Positions 13,711 to 19,427 of a stretch of DNA of 19,427 nt are shown here, piece by piece (the stretch's first letter is position 1; every line of letters begins with the position of its first letter). The DNA lies in assembly GCA_028064935.1 (NCBI GenBank), contig JAPTWT010000058.1, positions 1 through 19,427 on the forward strand, written 5' to 3'. The notes beneath the pieces are model-generated. The model had not been told where the DNA came from. It saw nothing but the letters and a program-made list of their open reading frames with translations, and did no database searches. The position numbers and the translations under genes are program-made. This DNA is from Gammaproteobacteria bacterium. Its GTDB lineage: Bacteria; Pseudomonadota; Gammaproteobacteria; Acidiferrobacterales; Acidiferrobacteraceae.

Positions 13711-14188
13711 TGTTGTGGCCTCCATGGCTGAACAGGCCTCTCTTAGGCCCCCTTTCATATTCGTTTTTCGCCAGAGGCGAAAACCTCGTTGCCGTATAGC
13801 GGCAATCAACCCAACCGGCAGGCAGTCGGCAATTAGTCGGAGCCCCACGGAACAGAGGTGCAATATCCGCATCCGTATACCCGGCCAGCCCGCAACCGAT
13901 GCGCGTCACCTCGAACATCAGACTTGGATGGTCCAGGGCAAAGTGAACGAAATCCTGTACATAGCCGTGGATGACACTGAGCGGCAAGGTGCGCAGGCGG
14001 CGGTCCTTGGTGGGGATGGCGTAACTCTGTCCCTGTAGGCCAATCCCGCGACCCAAAATGGCGCCGTGCCGTTGTCGAGCGTGCAGCGCCGCGCCGGCCC
14101 CGTGAATGCCGGCCTCGTTCGACCCAAAGACGAAAATGGGGCGCGCACCCTTAAACAAGCTGTTCGAGCAGTCGCACGAGCATGGCAT
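13682..14188 (-). CDS. Macro-domain protein (A1S_2505-like), 168 aa
   Basis: The sequence IFVFGSNEAGIHGAGAALHARQ (residues 18-39) followed by GIGLQGQSYAIPTKD, VHFALDHPSLMFEVTRIGCGLAGY and IAPLFRGAPTNCRLP is the pattern of phage and plasmid macro-like proteins (A1S_2505 type). Macro domains bind or hydrolyse ADP-ribose derivatives; the substrate of this subgroup is unknown, and NAD-based defence evasion is only a possibility. The ATG has GGAGGGG seven bases upstream, inside the end of the dNMP kinase gene, which it overlaps by 38 bases. The C-terminal segment DCRYTATRFSPLAKN is encoded by a palindromic element shared with the YqaJ gene. The tail ends in a run of glutamines and overlaps E11 and the Rad52 start. 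Confidence 0.8.
   Translation of the reverse strand: MPCSCDCSNSLFKGARPIFVFGSNEAGIHGAGAALHARQRHGAILGRGIGLQGQSYAIPTKDRRLRTLPLSVIHGYVQDFVHFALDHPSLMFEVTRIGCGLAGYTDADIAPLFRGAPTNCRLPAGWVDCRYTATRFSPLAKNEYERGPKRGLFSHGGHNNAEEQQQQD
13742..13762 (-). promoter_or_regulatory. Promoter-like element E11 for the Rad52-like gene
   Basis: Sense strand reads G then AATATG-AAAGGGGGC-CTAAG, 32 bases before the ATG at 13710. It lies inside the coding end of the macro-domain gene and directly abuts the palindromic element at 13763. Confidence 0.65.
13763..13806. repeat. Two-hairpin palindromic element, copy 2 (in the macro-domain gene)
   Basis: Hairpins GTTTTTCGCC-AGA-GGCGAAAAC (13763-13784) and GTTGCCG/CGGCAAT (13788-13806) are separated by three bases. 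It aligns without gaps to 11603-11645 and in the same reading frame. Confidence 0.75.
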
Positions 14189-14705
14189 CCGCGCACCCCT
14201 CCTCGTTCATGACTACGAATTTGAACGGCCAGTCATCGAGCGCCGTCTCCGAGACGTGCGTGTCGGGTGCAGTCTTTGCAAGCGGCCGCGTCACGCGCAC
14301 CAGCACACCGTGCTCTTCGACGAAGCGTGCCTCATTCGGCAGCCGAACGTCGGTTATCACGAATCGCATATTTCGGTTGGTTTGTACGACTCGCGCCACT
14401 TGCCGCACCCAATAGTCCGCGTCAGTCTCGCGCCTGCGCATTCCGTACTCCTGCAAGACTGCGCGCGGACTGAGCCCACCGAGCTCCGGCCGTGGTTTTT
14501 CCTTGCCATCTGCGCGTTGCAGTTCGGCCACGGGTACGCCGGTATCCGCGGCGACTTCGTCGTACAGGGCATCGGCAAAAGCCAGGCGCTGGTAGCCGAG
14601 CAGGCCGAGTTGCCGTCCCAGCGTGTCCTTACCGTGTCGCTTTTTTCCGGACAAACCGATGACGCGCGGGAGCGTCGACGTTGTCGCGATGGTTTGTTGT
14701 TGCAC
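14151..14705 (-). CDS. Deoxynucleoside monophosphate kinase-like P-loop protein
   Basis: The Walker A motif GLSGKKRHGKDT lies near the N-terminus. LGYQRLAFADALYDEVA, PRAVLQEYGMRRRETDADYWVRQV and FVITDVRLPNEARFV follow; this layout is typical of phage dNMP kinases of the T4 gene 1 type. The enzyme would convert dNMPs to dNDPs for DNA synthesis. The start was placed at GTG 14705 (184 aa): GGAG lies nine bases before it and E12 is 35 bases away, as for other genes here. The upstream ATG at 14720 (189 aa) has no ribosome binding site and is only 20 bases from E12, but cannot be excluded. It overlaps the macro-domain gene at its 3' end. Confidence 0.8.
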   Translation of the reverse strand: MQQQTIATTSTLPRVIGLSGKKRHGKDTLGRQLGLLGYQRLAFADALYDEVAADTGVPVAELQRADGKEKPRPELGGLSPRAVLQEYGMRRRETDADYWVRQVARVVQTNRNMRFVITDVRLPNEARFVEEHGVLVRVTRPLAKTAPDTHVSETALDDWPFKFVVMNEEGCADAMLVRLLEQLV

Positions 14706-14739
14706 GAGGTAGGTCTCCATAGATTTTGCTTGGAGACAC

Positions 14740-14760
14740 TCTAGGCCCCTCCTGAATTTC
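14740..14760 (-). promoter_or_regulatory. Promoter-like element E12 for the dNMP kinase gene
   Basis: Sense strand reads G then AAATTC-AGGAGGGGC-CTAGA. It is divergent to E13, separated by five bases, and 35 bases from the preferred GTG start. Confidence 0.75.
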
Positions 14761-14765
14761 GCGGC

Positions 14766-14786
14766 GAATTTAACCCGCCCCCTATC
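14766..14786 (+). promoter_or_regulatory. Promoter-like element E13 for the 80-aa gene
   Basis: Plus strand reads G then AATTTA-ACCCGCCCC-CTATC, 31 bases before the ATG at 14817. It is back to back with E12. Confidence 0.65.
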
Positions 14787-14816
14787 TCCTGCGTGTTTAA
14801 CAGCATGGAGATTGCG

Positions 14817-15059
14817 ATGAGAAAGGAGTTGAGCAACTTTCAGGAGTTGGTACGCTTGGTCAAGGCGCGTCTGGAACGCGCTGCGACAGCGGCCGAAGTA
14901 GAAGCCTTACAGCGACAAATACGGGTCCAGCGGATTCACCTGCTCGGGGCAGGCTTGGATAATACCGATATCGGTGACCAGGCACGGAAAGCAGACCGGC
15001 TGTGCGCGGTCCATCTGCACGAACTCCGCCGACAAGAGCTCACTCGTCTGTTTGAATAG
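14817..15059 (+). CDS. Hypothetical helical protein, 80 aa
   Basis: The start MRKELSNFQELVRLVKARLE is chosen because GGAG lies six bases upstream; earlier in-frame GTG and ATG codons lack a site. The whole protein looks helical and charged (RLERAATAAEVEALQRQIRVQRIHLL, then DQARKADRLCAVHLHELRRQELTRLFE), with a coiled-coil-like middle. No family is recognised. It forms a single-gene plus-strand unit between E13 and a strong hairpin terminator. Confidence 0.7.
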   Translation: MRKELSNFQELVRLVKARLERAATAAEVEALQRQIRVQRIHLLGAGLDNTDIGDQARKADRLCAVHLHELRRQELTRLFE

Positions 15060-15069
15060 TACAGCCATT

Positions 15070-15102
15070 CAAAGAGTCTCGGGTGCAACCCGAGACTCTT
15101 TG
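15070..15102. terminator. Bidirectional hairpin terminator
   Basis: Perfect 15-bp stem (CAAAGAGTCTCGGGT paired with ACCCGAGACTCTTTG) around GCA. It lies between two convergent genes (80-aa plus, 118-aa minus) and can serve both. Confidence 0.85.
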
Positions 15103-15111
15103 CTATTCCTG

Positions 15112-15468
15112 TCATTCGCCCACCACAACCCGGAGACCTAGCTGACTCATCCTGGTACATGATTGTTCCCAGCCCTGTGCCTCTTTTTCGTACTCGGCTT
15201 TCTTTACCGGGTCGTCCTCGAAAATCGCCAGAAGCGCGGCCTCGGCTGGATGCCGATGCGGGTTCACCGCAGACGTCAGCATCATGAGGTCGCATATATC
15301 CTCGCTCTTTATCGGCTTGTCGATGTCGACGCCGATTTTGGCAAGTCGCGGCTTCCACCGGTCGTAACCCTTCTGGGTAAAGGCGACCGTGCCATCCGGC
15401 AGGTCTATGATGTTGTTGGTGGGGTCGGCCGGGTCCGGCGGAATGATACGTGCTCGATGGCTACTCAT
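15112..15468 (-). CDS. Hypothetical protein, 118 aa
   Basis: The start MSSHRARIIPPDPADPTNNI is chosen because GGAGG lies about six bases upstream and E14 is 32 bases upstream. The Pro-rich N-terminus leads to a compact domain with NIIDLPDGTVAFTQKGYDRWKPRL and KSEDICDLMMLTSAVNPHRHPAEAALLAIFEDD. The C-terminus is charged, then hydrophobic (LGLRVVVGE). No family is recognised. It is a single-gene minus-strand unit. Confidence 0.7.
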   Translation of the reverse strand: MSSHRARIIPPDPADPTNNIIDLPDGTVAFTQKGYDRWKPRLAKIGVDIDKPIKSEDICDLMMLTSAVNPHRHPAEAALLAIFEDDPVKKAEYEKEAQGWEQSCTRMSQLGLRVVVGE

Positions 15469-15499
15469 AGTACACCTCCGGAAGTTGAGCATAGCACAC

Positions 15500-15520
15500 T
15501 TTAGGCCCTCCTAGAGATTC
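15500..15520 (-). promoter_or_regulatory. Promoter-like element E14 for the 118-aa gene
   Basis: Sense strand reads G then AATCTC-TAGGAGGGC-CTAAA, 32 bases before the ATG at 15468. Confidence 0.7.
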
Positions 15521-15531
15521 GCAGGGTATAG

Positions 15532-16425
15532 CTATTGTGTCGCCATGTTGCAACCATCGCGGCCAAGAATCTCCCGCGCGAGCTCCGTGGCCTTACGTAC
15601 CGCTGCGGTCCATGAATCCTTGTGGATTTCTCGGTAGTACACGACGCCGGCCGCCAGGGCGTCGCCAGCGCCCAGCGCATTGCCGCGAAAGGGTTTCGCC
15701 GGCGCTGGTACCGTCTCGACGCCGGCCGGCGTTACGATGGCGGTACCGTCGGCATCCCGCGTCAGGCACAGCGTCGTGCGCAGGGTATGGGCTACCTCCT
15801 CGTAGCGCGTATGCGACGGGAAGCACGCCTGCACCAAGTATCGGTGTTCATAGCGATTCAAGAACAGTCCGGCCATCTGTCCTTTAATTTGCAGCACCCT
15901 GGGTGTCTTCACGTCCGCCGCGGATAGCACATAAATGGGAATCTCGAGCGAATTGGCAACGGCAACCATCGTGTCCAGCATGGCGCCCGACAGGTTCGTA
16001 TCAATGACAGCCACAGTCGCCCCCCGCATAGCCTCGCGAATGCCCACAGCCGAGAACCGGTGATGCTGCACGGGTGTGGCCGTAATGCTGTCCAAAAGCT
16101 CGCCCCGTGTATCCAGGTGGGCTGAGAAGAGTCCCGGCAGCATGCCGGGCACGGTTTCGATGCAGGGTTCCACGCCAGCGTCCTGCAAGGCTCGCCGTAC
16201 CAGGTCCTCATAGGGACCCGCGCCCATGGCGGTAAAAAATCGCGCCTCGAGACCTAAGCGCGCCAGGTCAACAGCCAGGTTGCAGCCTGCGCCGCCCAGG
16301 GTGAACGTCGCGGTTCCAGGCTTATCGAGAAATAGGGCCCGCTGCCCCTGCTCGGGTTTCACTTCCTGCGCACGCATCACGACATCGAAGTGAGCCGCGC
16401 CCGCCACAAACGCCAATTCAGCCAT
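15532..16425 (-). CDS. PfkB-family sugar/nucleoside kinase, 297 aa
   Basis: Ribokinase-fold kinase. The N-terminal glycine motif FTLGGAGCNLAVDLARLGLEA (42-61) binds the sugar side, and the C-terminal LGAGDALAAG (251-260) holds the catalytic Asp255 and the anion hole. Between them lie AVIDTNLS, a lid region and GLFLNRYEHRYL. The length matches the family. The substrate cannot be told; ribose, a nucleoside such as pseudouridine, or adenosine are typical. The residue before GAGD is Leu, where many members have Thr. The ATG has AGAGG seven bases upstream, with E15 56 bases upstream, the longest spacing in the set. A metabolic kinase in a transfer/recombination region is unusual, but it uses the element's own promoter type and so appears fully integrated. 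Confidence 0.85.
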   Translation of the reverse strand: MAELAFVAGAAHFDVVMRAQEVKPEQGQRALFLDKPGTATFTLGGAGCNLAVDLARLGLEARFFTAMGAGPYEDLVRRALQDAGVEPCIETVPGMLPGLFSAHLDTRGELLDSITATPVQHHRFSAVGIREAMRGATVAVIDTNLSGAMLDTMVAVANSLEIPIYVLSAADVKTPRVLQIKGQMAGLFLNRYEHRYLVQACFPSHTRYEEVAHTLRTTLCLTRDADGTAIVTPAGVETVPAPAKPFRGNALGAGDALAAGVVYYREIHKDSWTAAVRKATELAREILGRDGCNMATQ

Positions 16426-16480
16426 GTGTCGCCTCTACCTGGAAAGCCGAGGCCTCACTTTTTTGACGCCCCGACTCCCC

Positions 16481-16501
16481 TATAGGCAAGGCCCTCAATT
16501 C
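16481..16501 (-). promoter_or_regulatory. Promoter-like element E15 for the PfkB kinase gene
   Basis: Sense strand reads G then AATTGA-GGGCCTTGC-CTATA, followed by GGGG, 56 bases before the ATG. It is divergent to E16, seven bases apart. Confidence 0.7.
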
Positions 16502-16508
16502 GCCTATT

Positions 16509-16529
16509 GAAAATGCCGCAGAGCCTATC
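16509..16529 (+). promoter_or_regulatory. Promoter-like element E16 for the ligase gene
   Basis: Plus strand reads G then AAAATG-CCGCAGAGC-CTATC, 28 bases before the ATG at 16557. Confidence 0.65.
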
Positions 16530-16549
16530 ACTCCGTGTCCCTACGGAGT
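16530..16549 (+). promoter_or_regulatory. Leader hairpin enclosing the ligase ribosome binding site
   Basis: ACTCCGT-GTCCCT-ACGGAGT forms a perfect 7-bp stem with a 6-base loop. The GGAG used by the ligase start lies in its 3' arm, so folding would block ribosome access. It begins one base after E16, at or near the expected 5' end of the mRNA. Confidence 0.55.
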
Positions 16550-16556
16550 GATGGAT

Positions 16557-17468
16557 ATGCAGAAAAACACCGACAAGCCTTTTCGACCCATGCTGGCAAC
16601 TCCTGCCAACCTATTGACCCTGCGGTTTCCTGTCATTGCAAGCCCCAAGCTCGACGGCATCCGCGGCGTCGTGCATAAATTCGCCTTGCGGTCGCGGACG
16701 CTGAAACCCATTCCGAACTCCTACGCACAACAATTGTTCGGACACCGCGAACTCGAGGGGCTGGATGGAGAGCTCATCGTGGGCTCCCCGACCGCGCCAG
16801 ACGTTTTCCGGCAATCCACTTCGGGGGTCATGACGATACTGGGCCAACCCGACGTGACTTATCACGTGTTTGACCTGTTGTTGCATCCTGATGCGCCGTA
16901 CGTTGACCGGATATTTGCCCTACAGAAGGTGGTTGGGGCCTTGCGCGCAACCAGCGATACGCCCATTGTCGTGCACGACTTTCGGGTCATCGCCAATATG
17001 GACGGATTGCTGGCCTACGAGGAAGCGGTGCTGGCCCAGGGCTACGAGGGTCTTATCCTGCGGTCCGGGGGTATGCCATACAAGTACGGCCGCAGCACTG
17101 CCCAAGAGCAGGGCATGTTGAAACTCAAGCGCATGGAGACAAGCGAGGCGGTCATCCGGGGCGTCGTCGAGCTCGAACACAACGACAATCCGGCTGTGCT
17201 GAACGCGATGGGTTTGACCGAGCGTGGTACACAACAGGCGCACAAGGTCGGTGCCGGCACCATGGGCGCGCTCATTGTCGAGGACATCGAGACCGGCTGC
17301 GAATTCGCGCTGGGCACCGGCTTCACGGCAGAAGAGCGCGCGATGTTCTGGAGAAACAGGGTACGTATCGTGGGCAATATCGTCAGCTACGACCACTTTC
17401 CAGTCGGGGCCAAAGACAAGCCGCGTTTTCCATCCTACAAAGGATTCCGCCATCCGATGGATTTTTAG
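16557..17468 (+). CDS. ATP-dependent DNA ligase, 303 aa
   Basis: Small phage-type ligase. The nucleotidyl-transfer motif KLDGIRG carries the AMP-accepting Lys31. Further motifs are LDGELIVG near 68, YHVFDLLL, YEGLILRS and LKLKRM, followed by an OB-like C-terminal domain (GAGTMGALIVEDIETGCEFALGTGF, FPSYKGFRHPMDF). It seals nicks, useful in recombination and in closing transferred DNA. The ATG at 16557 is preferred because GGAG lies eight bases upstream; in-frame GTG (16548) and ATG (16551) are too close. It is a single plus-strand unit between E16 and a shared terminator. Confidence 0.9.
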   Translation: MQKNTDKPFRPMLATPANLLTLRFPVIASPKLDGIRGVVHKFALRSRTLKPIPNSYAQQLFGHRELEGLDGELIVGSPTAPDVFRQSTSGVMTILGQPDVTYHVFDLLLHPDAPYVDRIFALQKVVGALRATSDTPIVVHDFRVIANMDGLLAYEEAVLAQGYEGLILRSGGMPYKYGRSTAQEQGMLKLKRMETSEAVIRGVVELEHNDNPAVLNAMGLTERGTQQAHKVGAGTMGALIVEDIETGCEFALGTGFTAEERAMFWRNRVRIVGNIVSYDHFPVGAKDKPRFPSYKGFRHPMDF

Positions 17469-17472
17469 AGAC

Positions 17473-17500
17473 AAAAAACCCCGCTGCCTTGGCAGCGGGG
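17473..17500. terminator. Bidirectional terminator between ligase and ArdC genes
   Basis: Perfect stem CCCCGCTGCC/GGCAGCGGGG with six T after it on the minus strand and TGAATTTT on the plus strand. It serves both convergent genes. Confidence 0.85.
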
Positions 17501-17506
17501 TGAATT

Positions 17507-18556
17507 TTAAGCTACAGCTTGCGCTGGTGTACTCGGCTCATCTGCGCCATCCTTGTCAACTTCCGGGCCCGAATCCCCTTCATTGTGGGCCGACCCGGCA
17601 GGCATGACCCCGCCACTCAAGACCCAGTCGGCCGCTTTCTGGCCGTGCTGAAAAGCACCCATGACAGTCCGGTGACGTTCGGCTTCCGGTAATCCGCGAA
17701 GTCGGCTGGCCCAGCCTTGCAGGTAAGCCGCATGCTGCGTGCTATAGGGCAAGCCCAAAGCCGCCATGACAAGCGCCGCGCCACTCTCGGCCACCAGCTC
17801 TTCGACCGCGTATTTGAGCGGGTCTACCGTGCCCACAAGAGTGTCCCTGTCCAGACGGCTCTTATGGCCCGAGGCGTGACTGTACTCGTGGAACATCGTC
17901 GAATAGAAACCTTCGACGGTCTTGAACGCTTTGCGCTCAGGCATCGTGATTTCATCGCGCATAAAAACGTAGGACGCCACGTCGCCAATTTTTACAGGTA
18001 CGACAGCGCCAAGTTCGCGCAGCAATGTCTCCACGGTACCCATCTCGGCCCCGGCGGGCTCCGCGGGTGTCTGCGGTTTTGCCGGCAAGCCTTCACACTG
18101 ACAGGCATTCCAGACATAGAACGTGCGCAGGAGAAGTACCTTGCGCGCGCCCTGGGGCAGCGGGGACGGGATGACGTCTTGCCCCTCATACAGCCAGCGC
18201 TTGCCGTTTATCGGCACGGCAAGCCTCCAGGCGGGGCGCCACAAAAACACCTCCGTGCCGCTTTCCCCTTTCTTCACCATCCCCTTGAGCTTACGCACCT
18301 GGGCAAACGTGAAGAACCGGTTATCGGTCCACCCATTAACCATGGCGCTTGCCCACAGGACGAACGTATTGAACCCGCGATAAGGCCGGTGCGTGACGCC
18401 GGACACGGGTAAGGTCGTCGAGCCGGTCCACGGCCACCGCCACGGCGGCAGTTCCTTTTCCATGTCGGCTAAGAGCCGGTCAATCACCAACCCGAGTTTT
18501 TCGTGTTGGTTGCCTTGCCCCTTGCCGGGTGTCTGTACCGCTGCTGTTGCGCTCAT
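17507..18556 (-). CDS. ardC: ArdC-type antirestriction protein, 349 aa
   Basis: The N-terminal ArdC domain binds single-stranded DNA (LLADMEKELPPWRWPW, HRPYRGFNTFVLWASA, FFTFAQVRKLKG, KGESGTEVFLWRP). A central segment RKVLLLRTFYVWNACQCEGLP follows. The C-terminal zinc metallopeptidase domain has HEYSH at 223-227 within MFHEYSHASGHKSRLDR and a downstream EELVAESGAALV that can supply the third ligand. ArdC-type proteins protect incoming plasmid DNA from restriction. The family often has HELxH WTG; here it is HEYSHASG. The ATG has GAGGA seven bases upstream and E17 32 bases upstream. The C-terminal 35 residues are acidic and disordered. Confidence 0.9.
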   Translation of the reverse strand: MSATAAVQTPGKGQGNQHEKLGLVIDRLLADMEKELPPWRWPWTGSTTLPVSGVTHRPYRGFNTFVLWASAMVNGWTDNRFFTFAQVRKLKGMVKKGESGTEVFLWRPAWRLAVPINGKRWLYEGQDVIPSPLPQGARKVLLLRTFYVWNACQCEGLPAKPQTPAEPAGAEMGTVETLLRELGAVVPVKIGDVASYVFMRDEITMPERKAFKTVEGFYSTMFHEYSHASGHKSRLDRDTLVGTVDPLKYAVEELVAESGAALVMAALGLPYSTQHAAYLQGWASRLRGLPEAERHRTVMGAFQHGQKAADWVLSGGVMPAGSAHNEGDSGPEVDKDGADEPSTPAQAVA

Positions 18557-18587
18557 GTCTCGGTCCTCTGTTTGTGAACACGAGAGC

Positions 18588-18608
18588 TATAGGGGCTCAC
18601 CCGTTTTC
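18588..18608 (-). promoter_or_regulatory. Promoter-like element E17 for ardC
   Basis: Sense strand reads G then AAAACG-GGTGAGCCC-CTATA, 32 bases before the ATG at 18556. The GGGC block is weak, but AA-N12-CCTA and the distance fit. Confidence 0.6.
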
Positions 18609-18613
18609 GCCGA

Positions 18614-18818
18614 CAGGCCATTCGGCCTGCAATGGAGGCATGCAGGTTTGGCACAGGGGCCACCTGGGCCATAGGCCACATTGCCATGGGCCACATTGCC
18701 GGCCGAACCCCCCATGCTGGGGGCAATGTGGCCGGTACGGCCCACCCACCGTGCGGTGGGCAATGCAATGCCCGAACATTGCAGGCCGCACCACCCACAG
18801 GCCATTCGGCCTGCAATG
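18614..18818. repeat. Cluster of CATTG-flanked hairpins
   Basis: An intergenic spacer without a gene. Read on the minus strand it holds four modules of CATTG plus a 6-bp hairpin: CAGGCC-GAAT-GGCCTG (18798-18818 and 18614-18634), CCCACC-GCAC-GGTGGG (18745-18765) and CCCCCA-GCA-TGGGGG (18709-18728). There are also inverted half copies and two GGCCACATTGCC words pairing with GGCAATGTGGCC. It could be the 3' tail of the downstream unknown gene's mRNA, a protein-binding array, or a transfer or replication origin. Confidence 0.7.
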
Positions 18819-18844
18819 TTCGCGAAAATAGCAAGACGCACGAC

Positions 18845-19330
18845 TTATCCCATCCGGCGCAACCGTTCAACCAGGCCGGGACAAAACCCGTCGATTTCCG
18901 CGCGCAGCCGGGTGTTGGCTTCCAGGACAGCCAGAAGGTCTCCGAGAACGACTCGAGGGGAGTCCGCCGGGTGGGTTACGCCATCGCGACTGAACACGCC
19001 TGCTCCCGGGAGCGTTTGGGCTCGAAACTCCCAGTACAGGAGCAGGTGCCCGAGCTCCCGCTCGGTTATCCCCCAGGCCGTCGGGTCCAAGCACCGTGCA
19101 CGAATGCGTTCGGCACAGGCCTGGAGAGCGGCTGTACGCGAGGGGCGGGTAGCGTGCGTAAATGCCAGTGCCGTGTGGTCACGCGGCAAGTCCTTCGGCC
19201 ATGCAATACGGACACGCCACGCCGTAGGCACCCCCTGCTTGGTAACGGCATGCATCTCGATGAGGGCGCTGTCCGGGAGGCCGGCAAGACGCCGGGCTGC
19301 GGCGAGGTGGAAAAAGTCTTCTATGGTCAC
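18845..19330 (-). CDS. Hypothetical protein, 161 aa
   Basis: The frame is open from 19417, but it would start upstream of E18. GTG at 19330 (VTIEDFFHLAAARRLAGLPD) has GGAG ten bases before it and lies 47 bases from E18, so it is the preferred start. Features are an N-terminal helical part, a mixed segment WRVRIAWPKDLPRDHTALAFTHATRPSR, and a C-terminal helix VVLGDLLAVLEANTRLRAEI that may form a coiled coil. No family is recognised. The CATTG hairpin cluster follows its stop. Confidence 0.65.
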   Translation of the reverse strand: MTIEDFFHLAAARRLAGLPDSALIEMHAVTKQGVPTAWRVRIAWPKDLPRDHTALAFTHATRPSRTAALQACAERIRARCLDPTAWGITERELGHLLLYWEFRAQTLPGAGVFSRDGVTHPADSPRVVLGDLLAVLEANTRLRAEIDGFCPGLVERLRRMG

Positions 19331-19376
19331 AACGGCAAGGCTCCTGTGGTGTAGTGGTTCCGTTTCTTGCAGACAC

Positions 19377-19397
19377 CATAGGTCCGGCACGAAATTT
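19377..19397 (-). promoter_or_regulatory. Promoter-like element E18 for the 161-aa gene
   Basis: Sense strand reads A then AATTTC-GTGCCGGAC-CTATG, 47 bases before the GTG at 19330. Confidence 0.6.
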
Positions 19398-19427
19398 AGG
19401 CGCGCTACCAGCCTCAAGCACCACCTT

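Noticed and set aside
13100..14038. Long plus-strand open frame opposite the Rad52-like and macro-domain genes
   Set aside because: Shadow frame of two well-supported minus-strand genes; composition rich in Arg/Ser/Pro without recognisable motifs.
18614..18818. Hairpin cluster as a CRISPR array or integron attC array
   Set aside because: No regular direct repeats with equal spacers, no cas or integrase gene, and the hairpin stems differ between modules.

Overview
The window looks like part of a large, GC-rich conjugative element (plasmid or integrative element) from a proteobacterium, probably a gammaproteobacterium. That reading is inferred from gene content: F-type conjugation proteins (TrbC, TraU, TraW), an HD-domain protein of the TraI_2/MobH relaxase type and an ArdC-type antirestriction protein. 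These sit beside phage-like DNA-metabolism genes (YqaJ exonuclease, single-strand-binding-like protein, Rad52-type annealing protein, dNMP kinase, ATP-dependent ligase, an rIIA-like GHKL ATPase). I see no rRNA, tRNA, CRISPR array, transposase or integrase.

Layout. 1-3116: a minus-strand rIIA-like GHKL ATPase between two near-identical terminators, preceded by a short apparently non-coding transcription unit. 3117-4798: plus-strand ATP-grasp enzyme overlapping trbC. 4797-5621: minus-strand small genes, including an 18-codon gene with a perfect ribosome binding site. 5701-10429: minus-strand transfer block read as unknown 150-aa gene, nuclease-fold gene, HD/TraI_2-like gene, traW, traU. 10470-14705: minus-strand block with a sigma-70-like protein, YqaJ exonuclease, SSB-like protein, Rad52-like protein, macro-domain protein and dNMP kinase. 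14817-19427: small unknown genes, a PfkB-family sugar/nucleoside kinase, an ATP-dependent DNA ligase, ArdC, a hairpin-rich 230-bp spacer and one more unknown gene.

The main discovery is a repeated 21-bp promoter-like element. In sense orientation it reads G-AATTTT, nine bases ending in GGGC, then CTATA. I find 18 copies (17 good, one weak). Almost every copy points at a start codon 28-56 bases downstream, on whichever strand the gene lies, including three divergent back-to-back pairs. AA-N12-CCTA is invariant in the set. The spacing is too short for a normal -35/-10 promoter and has the compactness of a single-subunit RNA polymerase promoter. The same window encodes a divergent sigma-70-like protein (10470-11378) whose own gene carries the element. 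I propose a private transcription system in which an element-encoded factor switches on nearly all the element's operons and itself.

A second layer consists of small palindromic sequences. A two-hairpin element lies in the same reading frame in the C-terminal coding part of two unrelated genes (YqaJ and macro domain). A 96-bp tandem repeat with interchangeable hairpins extends the N-terminus of TraW. A family of hairpins, each flanked by CATTG and having covarying stems, fills two intergenic spacers. Together these resemble in-frame palindromic elements of the kind known from Rickettsia.
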